The position numbers were made by a program, and so were the translations under genes. A stretch of DNA of 26,695 nt, taken from positions 1-26,695 of the forward strand of contig DATARH010000081.1 in assembly GCA_036264235.1 (NCBI GenBank), read 5' to 3'. The notes under the pieces were generated by a model. That model was given only the letters and a program-made list of their open reading frames with translations, made no database searches and was not told the DNA's origin. This DNA comes from DATARH01 sp036264235. Its GTDB lineage: Bacteria; Pseudomonadota; Alphaproteobacteria; ATCC43930; CGMCC-115725. Positions 14,962 through 22,460 of this stretch are shown here, one piece after another. How positions within the stretch are numbered: position 1 is the first letter of the stretch; each line of letters begins with the position of its first letter.

Positions 14962-16476
14962 ATGCCGAGCGTCCAAACCTTGATGCCCAGCCTGACCGGG
15001 CGCGCCGACAAACCCTCCAGCGCTGCGGCCGCTTACGGCCTGTGGACCGTGGCGGCGGTAGGGATCCTCACCGGCCTCAGGCTGGCCTGCCTGTGGACAC
15101 GGCCGGTTGGGCTCTACCCCGACGAGGCGCAATACTGGTTTTGGGCGCAGCACCTTGCTTTCGGCTATTATTCGAAGCCGCCACTCGTCGCCTGGACCAT
15201 CGCCCTGACCACGAGCCTGTTCGGCGACGGCGAATTCGCGGTTCGCCTGGCGGCACCGCTGCTGCATGCCCTGACAGCAGCTCTTGTCTTTGCCATCGGG
15301 GCACGGCTTTACGAGCGGCGCACCGGCTTCTGGTCGGCGCTCGCTTATGCGAGCCTGCCGGGCGTATCGCTGTCGGCCTTCATCATCTCGACCGATGCCG
15401 TATTGCTGCCGTGCTGGGCCGCGGCTCTCTACGCCTTCATCCGGGCACGCGAGCCCGGCGGCGGTCGGTGGTGGGCACTCGCTGGGATCGCCGCTGGGCT
15501 TGGTCTGCTCGCCAAATACGCGATGATCTATTGGTTCATCTCGGCATTCGCTCTGGTGCTGTTGATACCGGGTGAGCGGCGCCATCTGAAGGCGCTCTGC
15601 GCCGCGTCCGCCTTGGCGGCGTTGCTCTACCTGCCGAATTTTTGGTGGAACTGGAGCAATGGTTTCGTCAGCTACCTCCACGTCCGTGACAACGCGGACT
15701 TGGTGGGTAGCCTGTTTCATCCGCTCGAATTGCTCAAATTCGTCGCCTCGCAATCCGGCGTCATCGGGCCGCTGTTCTTTCTTTGGTTGCTCGCGCTGAT
15801 CGTCCGGCCCCGCACCCTGGCGCAGCAACCGGCATGTCTGCTGGCCGGCTTCGCTCTGCCCGCGCTGGCATTGGTGACGGTGCAAAGCCTGTTGTCGCGC
15901 GCCGAGCCGAATTGGGCGGCGCCGGCATACGTCTCGGGCATTGTGCTGGTCGTCGCTTGGGTCCTGTGCCGCGGCTGGCGGGCTTGGCTCACGGCGGCGG
16001 TGGCAATCAATTTATTGGCGGCGGCGCTCCTCTTCGGGATGACCGATGCGCTCTCAGCGGTGGGCATCGCAGTCCCCGCGAAATACGACCCGTTGCACCG
16101 CATGCGCTACTGGCCCCAGTTGGGAGATCGGGTAGCGGCGCTGTTGGCGTCGCAACCCGGCCTTACTCTTCTTGCCGACGATCGCGAGCTTTTGGCGGCG
16201 CTGATCTATTACGTGCGACCGCATCCGCTGAACGCGGTCGAATGGAACCCCATACCGGGGATTACCGATCAATGGCGACTGGTCAACAATATCGGCAACC
16301 ACCGCGGGGAGGATTTTCTCGCCGTGACGGAGCACAATTTGGTGGACGAAATGCGCCCCGATTTCGCGCAGTTGATCCCGCTAACGACGATCACCGACCC
16401 GTCGCGAAGCGGCGGGTCACCCTACCATATCTACATAGCGCGGGATTTCCGCGGCAGCAGCCGTCAGCACCGGTAG
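14962..16476 (+). CDS. GT39/ArnT-like membrane glycosyltransferase
   Basis: A 504-aa polytopic inner-membrane protein of the PMT_2/ArnT-like (glycosyltransferase family 39) group. Such proteins transfer a sugar from a polyprenyl-phosphate donor to lipid A, another lipid or protein on the periplasmic side. The signature is an acidic pair after the first transmembrane helix: LYPDEAQYWFWAQ (Asp54-Glu55), then YYSKPPLVAW. About 10-12 hydrophobic helices follow, and then a soluble C-terminal domain from about residue 365. I chose ATG 14962; ATG 14983 is possible, and the frame is open back to TTG 14920. No strong Shine-Dalgarno is seen. Its position back-to-back with lptFGD suggests, without proving, an LPS-related acceptor. 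Confidence 0.85.
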   Translation: MPSVQTLMPSLTGRADKPSSAAAAYGLWTVAAVGILTGLRLACLWTRPVGLYPDEAQYWFWAQHLAFGYYSKPPLVAWTIALTTSLFGDGEFAVRLAAPLLHALTAALVFAIGARLYERRTGFWSALAYASLPGVSLSAFIISTDAVLLPCWAAALYAFIRAREPGGGRWWALAGIAAGLGLLAKYAMIYWFISAFALVLLIPGERRHLKALCAASALAALLYLPNFWWNWSNGFVSYLHVRDNADLVGSLFHPLELLKFVASQSGVIGPLFFLWLLALIVRPRTLAQQPACLLAGFALPALALVTVQSLLSRAEPNWAAPAYVSGIVLVVAWVLCRGWRAWLTAAVAINLLAAALLFGMTDALSAVGIAVPAKYDPLHRMRYWPQLGDRVAALLASQPGLTLLADDRELLAALIYYVRPHPLNAVEWNPIPGITDQWRLVNNIGNHRGEDFLAVTEHNLVDEMRPDFAQLIPLTTITDPSRSGGSPYHIYIARDFRGSSRQHR

Positions 16477-16698
16477 CAGCGAGGCAATTTCCTGCGGCGG
16501 CCCATCAAGTCTCGTTTCGCCGCAACCCTGCTTTGCCGGCGGCGGCCATTCACGGCGACACTGTCCGGAACAAGCCGGAACTTGTCTGGCATGGATCGCG
16601 AAAATCGTTCGTCGGACAGGCGATGCCGCATTGCCTTCGACGCGGGTTCTGTGGCCCGATCCGGTTAACCTCGAAATGCCGCACGAAAGACCCGCCGA

Positions 16699-18198
16699 AT
16701 GAAAATCAGCTTCGCCGAATTCGAGCTGCCGAAATCCGCCGCCGTCATTGTCGGCGCCTATGACGGCCGTGTGCTGACCGCGCCGGCACGGCAGCTCGAC
16801 GAGGCGACCGGCGGTGCGGTGTCGCGCGCGGTCGCCGCAGCGGCGCGTTTCCGCGGCAACAAGAACGAGCTCCTGCCGATCATCGGCCCGCCCGGCCCAC
16901 CGCTCAGCCGCATCGTCGTCGCCGGGCTCGGCAAGCCCGATTCGGTCGATGCGCGCCTCCTCGAGGACCTCGGCGGGGCGGTCGCCGCGCATCTGAACGG
17001 CGCCGGCGAGACCACGGCGCTGCTCGCGATCGAGCTGGACGAGGGCGCCAAGGTCCCGCCGGCCGAGGCGGCCGCCCGGGTCGCCTTTGGCGCCGCGCTG
17101 CGCGCCTACCGCTTCGACAAGTACCGCACTAAGGAGAAACCCGAGAACAAGCCCTCGCTGTCGGCGCTGACCGTCGCCGCCGCGGCCCCCGATGCGGCCC
17201 GCCGCGCCTACCGCGCGCTCGGGGCCGCGGTAGAGGCCGTCGCCTTCACCCGCGACCTCGTCTCCGAGCCGGCCAACACGCTGTACCCCGAGACCTTCGC
17301 CGACCAAGCGGCCCGGCTGACGGAAGTCGGGCTTGAAGTCGAGGTGTTCGACGAGGATAAGCTGCGCGACCTCGGCATGAACGCATTGCTCGGGGTCGGC
17401 CAGGGCAGCGCCCGACCCTCGCGCGTCGTCGTGCTGCAATGGCAGGGCGGTGCCGCCGGCGCCGCGCCGCTCGCCTTTATCGGCAAGGGCGTCACCTTCG
17501 ACACCGGCGGCATTTCGATCAAGCCGGCCGCCGGCATGGGCGACATGAAATGGGACATGGCCGGCGCCGGCGTCGTCGTCGGGCTGATGCGGCTCCTCGC
17601 CGCGCGCAAGGCCAAGGTCAACGCGGTCGGCATCGTCGGGCTTGTCGAGAATATGCCGTCCGGCACGGCCCAGCGGCCGGGCGATATCGTCCGCTCGCTG
17701 TCCGGCCAGACGATCGAAGTGCTCAACACCGACGCCGAGGGCCGCCTCGTGCTGGCCGACGTGCTGTGGTACTGCCAGGACCGCTTCAAGCCGAAGCTGA
17801 TGGTCGATCTCGCGACCCTGACCGGCGCCGTCATGGTCGCGCTCGGCACCGAGTTTGCCGGCCTCTTCTCGAACAACGAGGAGTTGGCCGAGCGCCTCAT
17901 TGCCGCAGGCCACGCGGTCGGCGAGAAATTATGGCGCCTGCCGCTCGCCGATTCCTACGACCGATCGATCGACAGCGACGCCGCCGACGTCAAGAACATC
18001 GCCGGCGACCGCGGCGCCGGCAGCAGCATCGGCGCCCAGTTCCTGAAGCGCTTCGTCAATGAGGTGCCCTGGGCCCATCTCGACATCGCTGGTGTCACCT
18101 GGTCGAAAAAGGACGCACCGACGGTGCCGAAGGGGGCCACCGCCTTCGGTCTGCGCCTGCTCGACCGCTTCGTCGCCGAGCACTACGAAAAGGGTTGA
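16699..18198 (+). CDS. pepA: Leucyl aminopeptidase (M17)
   Basis: PepA is a cytosolic hexameric zinc/manganese aminopeptidase that removes N-terminal residues from peptides; some homologues also bind DNA in site-specific recombination. The 499-aa product has the M17 N-domain (about 1-165) and the catalytic C-domain. The active site is complete. Metal ligands are Lys263, Asp268, Asp286, Asp345 and Glu347; catalytic residues are Lys275 and Arg349. They lie in GKGVTFDTGG, SIKPAAG, KWDMAGAG and NTDAEGRL, each exactly 7 positions before the E. coli numbering as I recall it. The 222-base stretch upstream (16477-16698) holds no gene. It carries a CCGGAAC direct repeat with 10-base period (16565-16581), possibly regulatory. 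Confidence 0.98.
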   Translation: MKISFAEFELPKSAAVIVGAYDGRVLTAPARQLDEATGGAVSRAVAAAARFRGNKNELLPIIGPPGPPLSRIVVAGLGKPDSVDARLLEDLGGAVAAHLNGAGETTALLAIELDEGAKVPPAEAAARVAFGAALRAYRFDKYRTKEKPENKPSLSALTVAAAAPDAARRAYRALGAAVEAVAFTRDLVSEPANTLYPETFADQAARLTEVGLEVEVFDEDKLRDLGMNALLGVGQGSARPSRVVVLQWQGGAAGAAPLAFIGKGVTFDTGGISIKPAAGMGDMKWDMAGAGVVVGLMRLLAARKAKVNAVGIVGLVENMPSGTAQRPGDIVRSLSGQTIEVLNTDAEGRLVLADVLWYCQDRFKPKLMVDLATLTGAVMVALGTEFAGLFSNNEELAERLIAAGHAVGEKLWRLPLADSYDRSIDSDAADVKNIAGDRGAGSSIGAQFLKRFVNEVPWAHLDIAGVTWSKKDAPTVPKGATAFGLRLLDRFVAEHYEKG

Positions 18199-18245
18199 TC
18201 CGCCCGCGGCAGATACCTTCCTAACCGCGCAATGGAGGGCCGGTA

Positions 18246-18740
18246 ATGCATAGGTCCAAGGTTTGCGCAGTCCTGTTGGCATTCGGGCTCGTCCTCGCCG
18301 CTTCCAGCCGCGTCGTCGCCGAGGATTACGGCCAGGCGACGGTAAACCCGGCGACGCTGGCGGAGCAGGATTTGGCCGCCGAAAGCCGCGGCGACGTGGC
18401 TGCCGCGCTCGCCCTCTATAGCGAGGACGCGATCGTCCAATACGGCGGGTTGTGCTGGACGCCCTGCGTCGGGAAGGCCGCGATCCAGAAGGAGCTGGAA
18501 CGCCGCGTCGAGGCCAAGAACAAGTTCAAGGTGATCGGCAAGTACGTGTCCGGCAATGTCGCGGTGGTCCAGACCGAGCTGCAGATCGGCTATATCGAAG
18601 CGTCCGGCGTCGATCGCGTCGTGGTCTGGAACATCTACGAGGTGAAGGGCGACAAGATCGCCGTCGCCACCCTGGTCGGTCAGCGCACCGACCCGCAGAC
18701 GGCGCAGTTCATCAAATGGATTACCGCGCAGCCGAAGTGA
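18246..18740 (+). CDS. Secreted NTF2/SnoaL-like protein
   Basis: A 164-aa exported protein with a strong GGAGGG (18234-18239) 6 bases before ATG 18246. The Sec signal runs through VCAVLLAFGLVLAASS, with likely cleavage near VVAE (residue 25-26). The mature part has the cone-shaped NTF2-like pattern: an N-terminal helix (LAEQDLAAESRGDVAAALALYSEDAIV), the GKAAIQKELERR helix, then a curved sheet with VIGKYVSGNVAVVQTEL and DRVVVWNIYEVKGDKI. GLCWTPCVGK contains a C-x3-C pair that may form a disulfide in the periplasm. There are no obvious catalytic residues. It is probably co-transcribed with pepA (47-base gap) and holC (29-base gap). The function is unknown. Confidence 0.8.
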   Translation: MHRSKVCAVLLAFGLVLAASSRVVAEDYGQATVNPATLAEQDLAAESRGDVAAALALYSEDAIVQYGGLCWTPCVGKAAIQKELERRVEAKNKFKVIGKYVSGNVAVVQTELQIGYIEASGVDRVVVWNIYEVKGDKIAVATLVGQRTDPQTAQFIKWITAQPK

Positions 18741-18769
18741 CCCGCCGCCGCCCCGCTCGCTAAGGCGCT

Positions 18770-19216
18770 ATGGCCGAGATCGGTTTCTATCACCTGCTGG
18801 CGACGCCGCTCGAACGGGCCTTGCCGCGCCTCCTCGAACGCGGCCGGGCGGCGGGCCACAACATCGTTCTCCGTGCCGGTTCGCCCGAGCGGGTCGAGCA
18901 CCTGAACGCGCTGCTATGGACCTATGGCGATGCCAGTTTCCTGCCGCACGGCTCGGCTCGCGACGGCAACGCCGACAAGCAGCCGATCTGGCTGACCGAC
19001 GGCGCCGACACCCCGAACGCCGCCTCGATGCTGGTACTGGTCGATGGCGTTGCGGCCGCCGACCTCGACGGCTTCGTCCGCATCGTCGATCTGTTCGACG
19101 GCAATGACGAGAGCGCCGTCGCCGCCGCCCGCGAGCGCTGGCGCCAAGCCAAATCCGCCGACCACAGCCTGACCTACTGGCAACAGACCCCGACCGGCTG
19201 GGAAAAGAAAGGCTGA
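18770..19216 (+). CDS. holC: DNA polymerase III chi subunit
   Basis: Chi links the clamp-loader complex (through psi in enterobacteria) to single-stranded DNA-binding protein at the fork. The 148-aa product has the HolC pattern: IGFYHLLATPLERALPRLLERG, then LRAGSPERVEHLNALLWTYGDASFLPHG, QPIWLTDG, NAASMLVLVDG and VDLFDGNDESAVAAARERW. Short AAGG-like pairing lies 4 bases before ATG 18770. The pepA-holC neighbourhood is typical, here interrupted by the NTF2-like gene. The C-terminus WEKKG is ordinary for alphaproteobacterial chi. Confidence 0.95.
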   Translation: MAEIGFYHLLATPLERALPRLLERGRAAGHNIVLRAGSPERVEHLNALLWTYGDASFLPHGSARDGNADKQPIWLTDGADTPNAASMLVLVDGVAAADLDGFVRIVDLFDGNDESAVAAARERWRQAKSADHSLTYWQQTPTGWEKKG

Positions 19217-19234
19217 GCGACAACGCGATCAGGC

Positions 19235-19746
19235 TCAAAGCCTCGCCGTGAACGCGTCCAGCTCCTCCAGAGACTTCAGATGAACGACGGTCTTTCCGTC
19301 CGCCTCTGCCGCCGTCGCGAGTTCGCGGAGCTGAGGCAGCCAGTTGTGCTCAACCTCCCAGATGGTCTCAAATAGGCCTTTGGTCGGCGGCATCTCGCTG
19401 ATCCCGGCCGGTGGGCCGCCGACGCTGCCCGCCGCCCATGCGATCTGCCGTTCCGCGGCCAGCCAGAAATGGACCCAAAGCGGCAGATCGATCAGCACGA
19501 TGTCGGTCGCCCGCGCCACCCGGGCGGCCACTGAGTCCTGTCGCCCCAAACCGTCGATGACCCAGCGGTCTTGCGCGATGATCCGTTCGTGCTCGGCGCG
19601 GTATTCTGCTTCCGGCGCCAGCCGCCAACCCTTCCGCCATAAACGCGGTCGATCTCGACATAGGGCAGCGCGAAGCGCGCGACGATGCGGCGGGCGAGCA
19701 CCGATTTACCGCCGCCGCTGTTACCGATCACCGCGACCCGCTGCAT
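19235..19746 (-). pseudogene. P-loop (nucleoside-kinase-like) ATPase, frameshifted
   Basis: The N-terminal part starts at ATG 19746 with MQRVAVIGNSGGGKSVLARR, a perfect Walker A, and continues to LPYVEIDRV. The rest of the protein lies in another frame: LWRKGWRLAPEAEYR, then DRWVIDGLGRQDS, IVLIDLPLWVHFWLAAERQ and FETIWEVEHNWLPQL, to the stop at 19235. The break is at the T-run complementary to AAA 19641-19643. One extra T would give DRVLWRKGW and restore a continuous frame of about 170 codons resembling small adenylate-kinase-like 'topology modulation' proteins. It is either a genuine recent null mutation or a homopolymer sequencing/assembly error. The rest of the gene looks intact, with no other stops, which favours a very recent or artefactual change. 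Confidence 0.8.
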
Positions 19747-19791
19747 GATTTCCGGTCCTCTTGAGGTCCTTTGCTGCGGCAGCCAGGGCAA

Positions 19792-19820
19792 TTGCCGCTC
19801 CAAGCCGACGCCGCTATAAC
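19792..19820 (+). promoter_or_regulatory. Putative sigma70-type promoter of ndk
   Basis: TTGCCG (19792-19797) and TATAAC (19815-19820) are separated by 17 bases. They match the housekeeping consensus at 4/6 and 5/6 positions and point at ndk, whose ATG is 32 bases after the -10 box. It lies in the 106-base gap between the divergent P-loop gene and ndk. Confidence 0.5.
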
Positions 19821-19852
19821 CCGCGCTCCCCCGCAAAGCCCGAGCGAAACTC

Positions 19853-20275
19853 ATGGCCATCGAACGCACGCTGTCGATCATCAAGCCCGACGCGACCCGC
19901 CGCAATGTGACCGGTACGATCAACGAGCGGTTCGAGAAGGCCGGCTTGCGGATTGTCGCGCAGAAGCGGCTGCGGCTCTCCCTCGAGCTGGCTCAGCGCT
20001 TCTACGCCGTCCACAAAGAGCGGCCGTTCTTCGCCAGCCTGACCGGCTTCATGAGCTCGGGGCCGGTCGTCGTCCAGGTACTGGAGGGCGACAACGCGGT
20101 GGCGAAGAACCGCGACATCATGGGCGCGACCGACCCGGCAAAGGCCGCCGCCGGCACGATCCGCAAGGATTTCGCCGAATCGATCGAGGCCAATTCGGTG
20201 CACGGCTCCGACTCACCGGAAAATGCGACGCAGGAGATCGCGTTCTTCTTCGCCGAAAGCGAAATTTGCCCCTAG
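19853..20275 (+). CDS. ndk: Nucleoside diphosphate kinase
   Basis: Ndk exchanges gamma-phosphates between nucleoside tri- and diphosphates through a phosphohistidine intermediate, balancing NTP and dNTP pools in the cytosol. The 140-aa product has ERTLSIIKPDA at the N-terminus, the Kpn loop region (RPFFASLTGFMSSGP), AAGTIRKDFA and the active-site signature NSVHGSDSPENA with His117 in the expected position. The length is standard. Its TAG stop lies in a CTAG that also serves as the stop of the convergent hydrolase gene. Confidence 0.98.
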   Translation: MAIERTLSIIKPDATRRNVTGTINERFEKAGLRIVAQKRLRLSLELAQRFYAVHKERPFFASLTGFMSSGPVVVQVLEGDNAVAKNRDIMGATDPAKAAAGTIRKDFAESIEANSVHGSDSPENATQEIAFFFAESEICP

Positions 20276-21462
20276 GACGCCGCTTCGCGCTCCTTGATCC
20301 TGGCCTGAAGCCAAGCGCTGTCGTCCTCGCGGCCGGCTGCAACCAGTCCCTGGGCGACCCAGCGTAAGTCTGCCGTTTCGAGGCCAGCATAGTCCGGCTC
20401 CGACCAGACGGTCTCAATCCCGCGCGCCCGCGCGGCGCGCAGCAGCCGACGGACCGGCGCGTCGTGCCGCACATAATCGAGCCATGCCAGCGACGGCCGG
20501 TCACCTGGCAAAAATTCGCCGATCAGCGCCGGCATAATCGAATGACCCGAGGCCCCGTTGGTGAACGCCACAACCGCATTGCGGGCTCGGATCGAGCCGA
20601 CCGTGAAGCAGGTAAAAGGACCGTTGTCGCCCCAATGAAAAAAAGTGCCTTCCGCCGGTTCCAGGCCCCAGCCGAGACCCCAGGCGACGCCCGTCGTCAG
20701 GCGCTCGTCGAGTGTCCCCAAACACTGGGTGCCGGCATGATCGATGACGATCTGCGGCTGGAGGCGCGCGGCAGCGGTTTCCGCTGTCAGTCCCTCGCCG
20801 TCCAGCACCGCGCACAGAAAGCAGGCGAAATCGGCCGCCGTGGTTTGCAGCGACCAGGCTGCGTTCGCTTCACCCGGCTTGTTCCCGAGGGCTGGCCGGC
20901 CGAATGCATCGTGCGGATAGGCACGGTTCGATGCGAAACGCCGGTCCCAGATCAGGCTCGATCGCGTCATGCCGAGCGGCGCGAAGACGAGCCGCTCGGC
21001 GATCCGGTCGATTGTCTCGCCGGTCACTCGTTCGATCGCCCGTTGCAGATAGAGATAACCCTCGCCGGAATAGCTGAACCGTTCACCCGGCGCGAAATAG
21101 GTCTTCAGCGGCAGATCGGGATTGCGCCAGTTCGGCAGGCCGGAGCTGTGGCTCAGCACCTGCCTTGCCGTGATCGATGAGGCGCGAGGATCGCTCGCAA
21201 CATAGTCGGGGAGATATTCGCCGAGCGGAGCGTCCAGCGACAGCGCCCTCCGGTCGGCGAGCTGCAGCACAATTTCTGCGAACACCGGTTTGGTCAGCGA
21301 TGCGGCATCGAATACCGTGTGTTCGTCGACCGGAGCGAGTGACTGAACGCCGCGCACGCCACAGCAAACGAATTCGCTCAGGCGGCCGCCGGCAATGGAC
21401 GCGATCGCGATTCCCGGAACGGCGGCTTCTGCGATCAGCCGCTGAAAATCGCGTCCGGACAC
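20272..21462 (-). CDS. Class C beta-lactamase-fold serine hydrolase
   Basis: A 396-aa protein of the PF00144 (beta-lactamase/esterase EstB/D-aminopeptidase) superfamily. The nucleophile motif is Ser55-Leu-Thr-Lys58 (FDAASLTKPVF). The second motif is Tyr131-Ser-Gly (FSYSGEGY). The third is His276-Trp-Gly278 (FFHWGDNG), replacing the KTG of true AmpC enzymes, as in many esterase-like members. There is no signal peptide, so a cytoplasmic esterase or peptidase is more likely than antibiotic resistance. A 110-residue C-terminal extension after the core is helical and basic. The start is GTG 21462, 12 bases after the stop of a 41-aa membrane-protein gene, with which it probably forms an operon. Real substrates cannot be told. 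Confidence 0.9.
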   Translation of the reverse strand: MSGRDFQRLIAEAAVPGIAIASIAGGRLSEFVCCGVRGVQSLAPVDEHTVFDAASLTKPVFAEIVLQLADRRALSLDAPLGEYLPDYVASDPRASSITARQVLSHSSGLPNWRNPDLPLKTYFAPGERFSYSGEGYLYLQRAIERVTGETIDRIAERLVFAPLGMTRSSLIWDRRFASNRAYPHDAFGRPALGNKPGEANAAWSLQTTAADFACFLCAVLDGEGLTAETAAARLQPQIVIDHAGTQCLGTLDERLTTGVAWGLGWGLEPAEGTFFHWGDNGPFTCFTVGSIRARNAVVAFTNGASGHSIMPALIGEFLPGDRPSLAWLDYVRHDAPVRRLLRAARARGIETVWSEPDYAGLETADLRWVAQGLVAAGREDDSAWLQARIKEREAAS

Positions 21463-21474
21463 GGCTTTTGTCGG

Positions 21475-21600
21475 TCAAAGCAGGAACAGTGCCATCCCGA
21501 TGAGGATCAGGATGATCACGACCAGCGAGATCTTGACGAATTTCGTGAAGGCGATCCAGGTCCGGTAGTGCCGTTGGAAATCGGGATCGACCGCCGTCAT
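21475..21600 (-). CDS. 41-aa single-span membrane protein, aa3-type cytochrome c oxidase subunit IV-like
   Basis: This is a short gene with excellent support. ATG 21600 is preceded by GAGG with a 5-base spacer (GATGAGGCGAAG-ATG). The product is a polar N-terminus (MTAVDPDFQRHYRTWIAF), a short basic step (TKFVK) and one transmembrane helix (ISLVVIILILIGMALFLL) ending at the stop. This layout, with a DPxFQRHxxTWxxF head and a single C-terminal helix, is the one I associate with the tiny alphaproteobacterial aa3 oxidase subunit IV family (PF07835-like). The assignment is by pattern memory. No other oxidase genes lie nearby. It sits 66 bases after purN and 12 bases before the hydrolase start. Confidence 0.7.
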   Translation of the reverse strand: MTAVDPDFQRHYRTWIAFTKFVKISLVVIILILIGMALFLL

Positions 21601-21666
21601 CTTCGCCTCATCGGTTGAGCACGCGCTGCGGCGACGTATAGCCTAACCGACGCCCGAGTCCAGTGC

Positions 21667-22317
21667 TCAGCCCAGCGGCTCCGGCGGGTTCAACAGGATA
21701 CCGGTCTGCGCCGCCGCGCCCGCGACCATCACCCGGCCATCGGCGATCGACAGTCTGCCCTCGGCATAGAGCCGCACCGCCATCGGGTAGAGCCGGTGCT
21801 CCGCCTCCAGGATGCGGGCGCTGAGCCGGTCCTCGTCATCGTCGGGCAGCAACGGCACCACGGCCTGCGCGACGATCGGGCCGGTATCGACCGCGTTGCG
21901 CACGAAATGCACGGTGCAGCCGGAAAACTTGACCCCGGCGGCGAACGCCTGCCGCTGCGGGTGCAGCCCCGGAAACGCCGGCAACAGCGAAGGGTGGATA
22001 TTGACCATGCGGTCGCGCCAGCCCTCGACAAAGCCCTCGTGCAGGATGCGCATGAACCCGGCCAGCGCAACCAACCCGACCCCGGCGCCGCGCAGCGCGT
22101 GATGCGCCTCGGCGGCGAAGTGCTCTCGGTTCTTGTCGGCGATGATGCGGCCCGGAATGCCGACCCGCCGGGCCCGGTCGAGCCCCGCCGCGTCGGCGCG
22201 GTTGCTGATGACCAGTCCGATCTCGGCCGGGTAAGCGGGATCGGCAGCGGCGTCGATCAGCGCCTGCAAATTCGAGCCGCGGCCCGAGATCAATACGCCG
22301 ACCCTCAGCCGCGGCAT
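21667..22317 (-). CDS. purN: Phosphoribosylglycinamide formyltransferase
   Basis: PurN transfers a formyl group from 10-formyltetrahydrofolate to GAR, the third step of purine synthesis, in the cytosol. ATG 22317 was chosen because GGAGG lies 4 bases upstream and the protein then begins PRLRVGVLISGRGSNLQAL as in homologues; the frame is open 48 codons further back without a good start. Motifs are SGRGSNLQAL (phosphate loop), ISNRADAAG, AGFMRIL, NIHPSLLPAFPG (catalytic Asn and His) and DTGPIVAQAVVPL (catalytic Asp). 216 aa is normal. The usual partner purM is not upstream: the next gene is divergent. Confidence 0.96.
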   Translation of the reverse strand: MPRLRVGVLISGRGSNLQALIDAAADPAYPAEIGLVISNRADAAGLDRARRVGIPGRIIADKNREHFAAEAHHALRGAGVGLVALAGFMRILHEGFVEGWRDRMVNIHPSLLPAFPGLHPQRQAFAAGVKFSGCTVHFVRNAVDTGPIVAQAVVPLLPDDDEDRLSARILEAEHRLYPMAVRLYAEGRLSIADGRVMVAGAAAQTGILLNPPEPLG

Positions 22318-22460
22318 CGCGCCTCCGCCCCGATCACCGTCGCCCCACGGAATTTGCGGCGGGATTTGCACGGGCTCTCGATGGCATCCTCCCGAGAACT
22401 GCGGTATGACAGGCGTTGCGGAGGGGAGCCGCGACGATACGGGATCAGGGGCGGTTTGCA

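Noticed and set aside
14769..15575. An open frame starting before the glycosyltransferase gene in another frame
   Set aside because: Most of it overlaps the transferase out of frame and reads as Arg/Pro-rich; the 5' part shows no conserved features.
16417..17913. A 498-codon open frame on the minus strand opposite pepA
   Set aside because: PepA on the plus strand has a complete active site; the antisense translation is Arg/Gly/Asp-rich without recognisable domains.
20272..21462. Calling the serine hydrolase an AmpC antibiotic-resistance enzyme
   Set aside because: There is no signal peptide and the third motif is HWG instead of KTG, both typical of esterase/peptidase-like members.
22318..22460. 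Promoters for the divergent purN and DUF2066 genes
   Set aside because: This 143-base gap must contain them, but I could not find a convincing -35/-10 pair with correct spacing on either strand.
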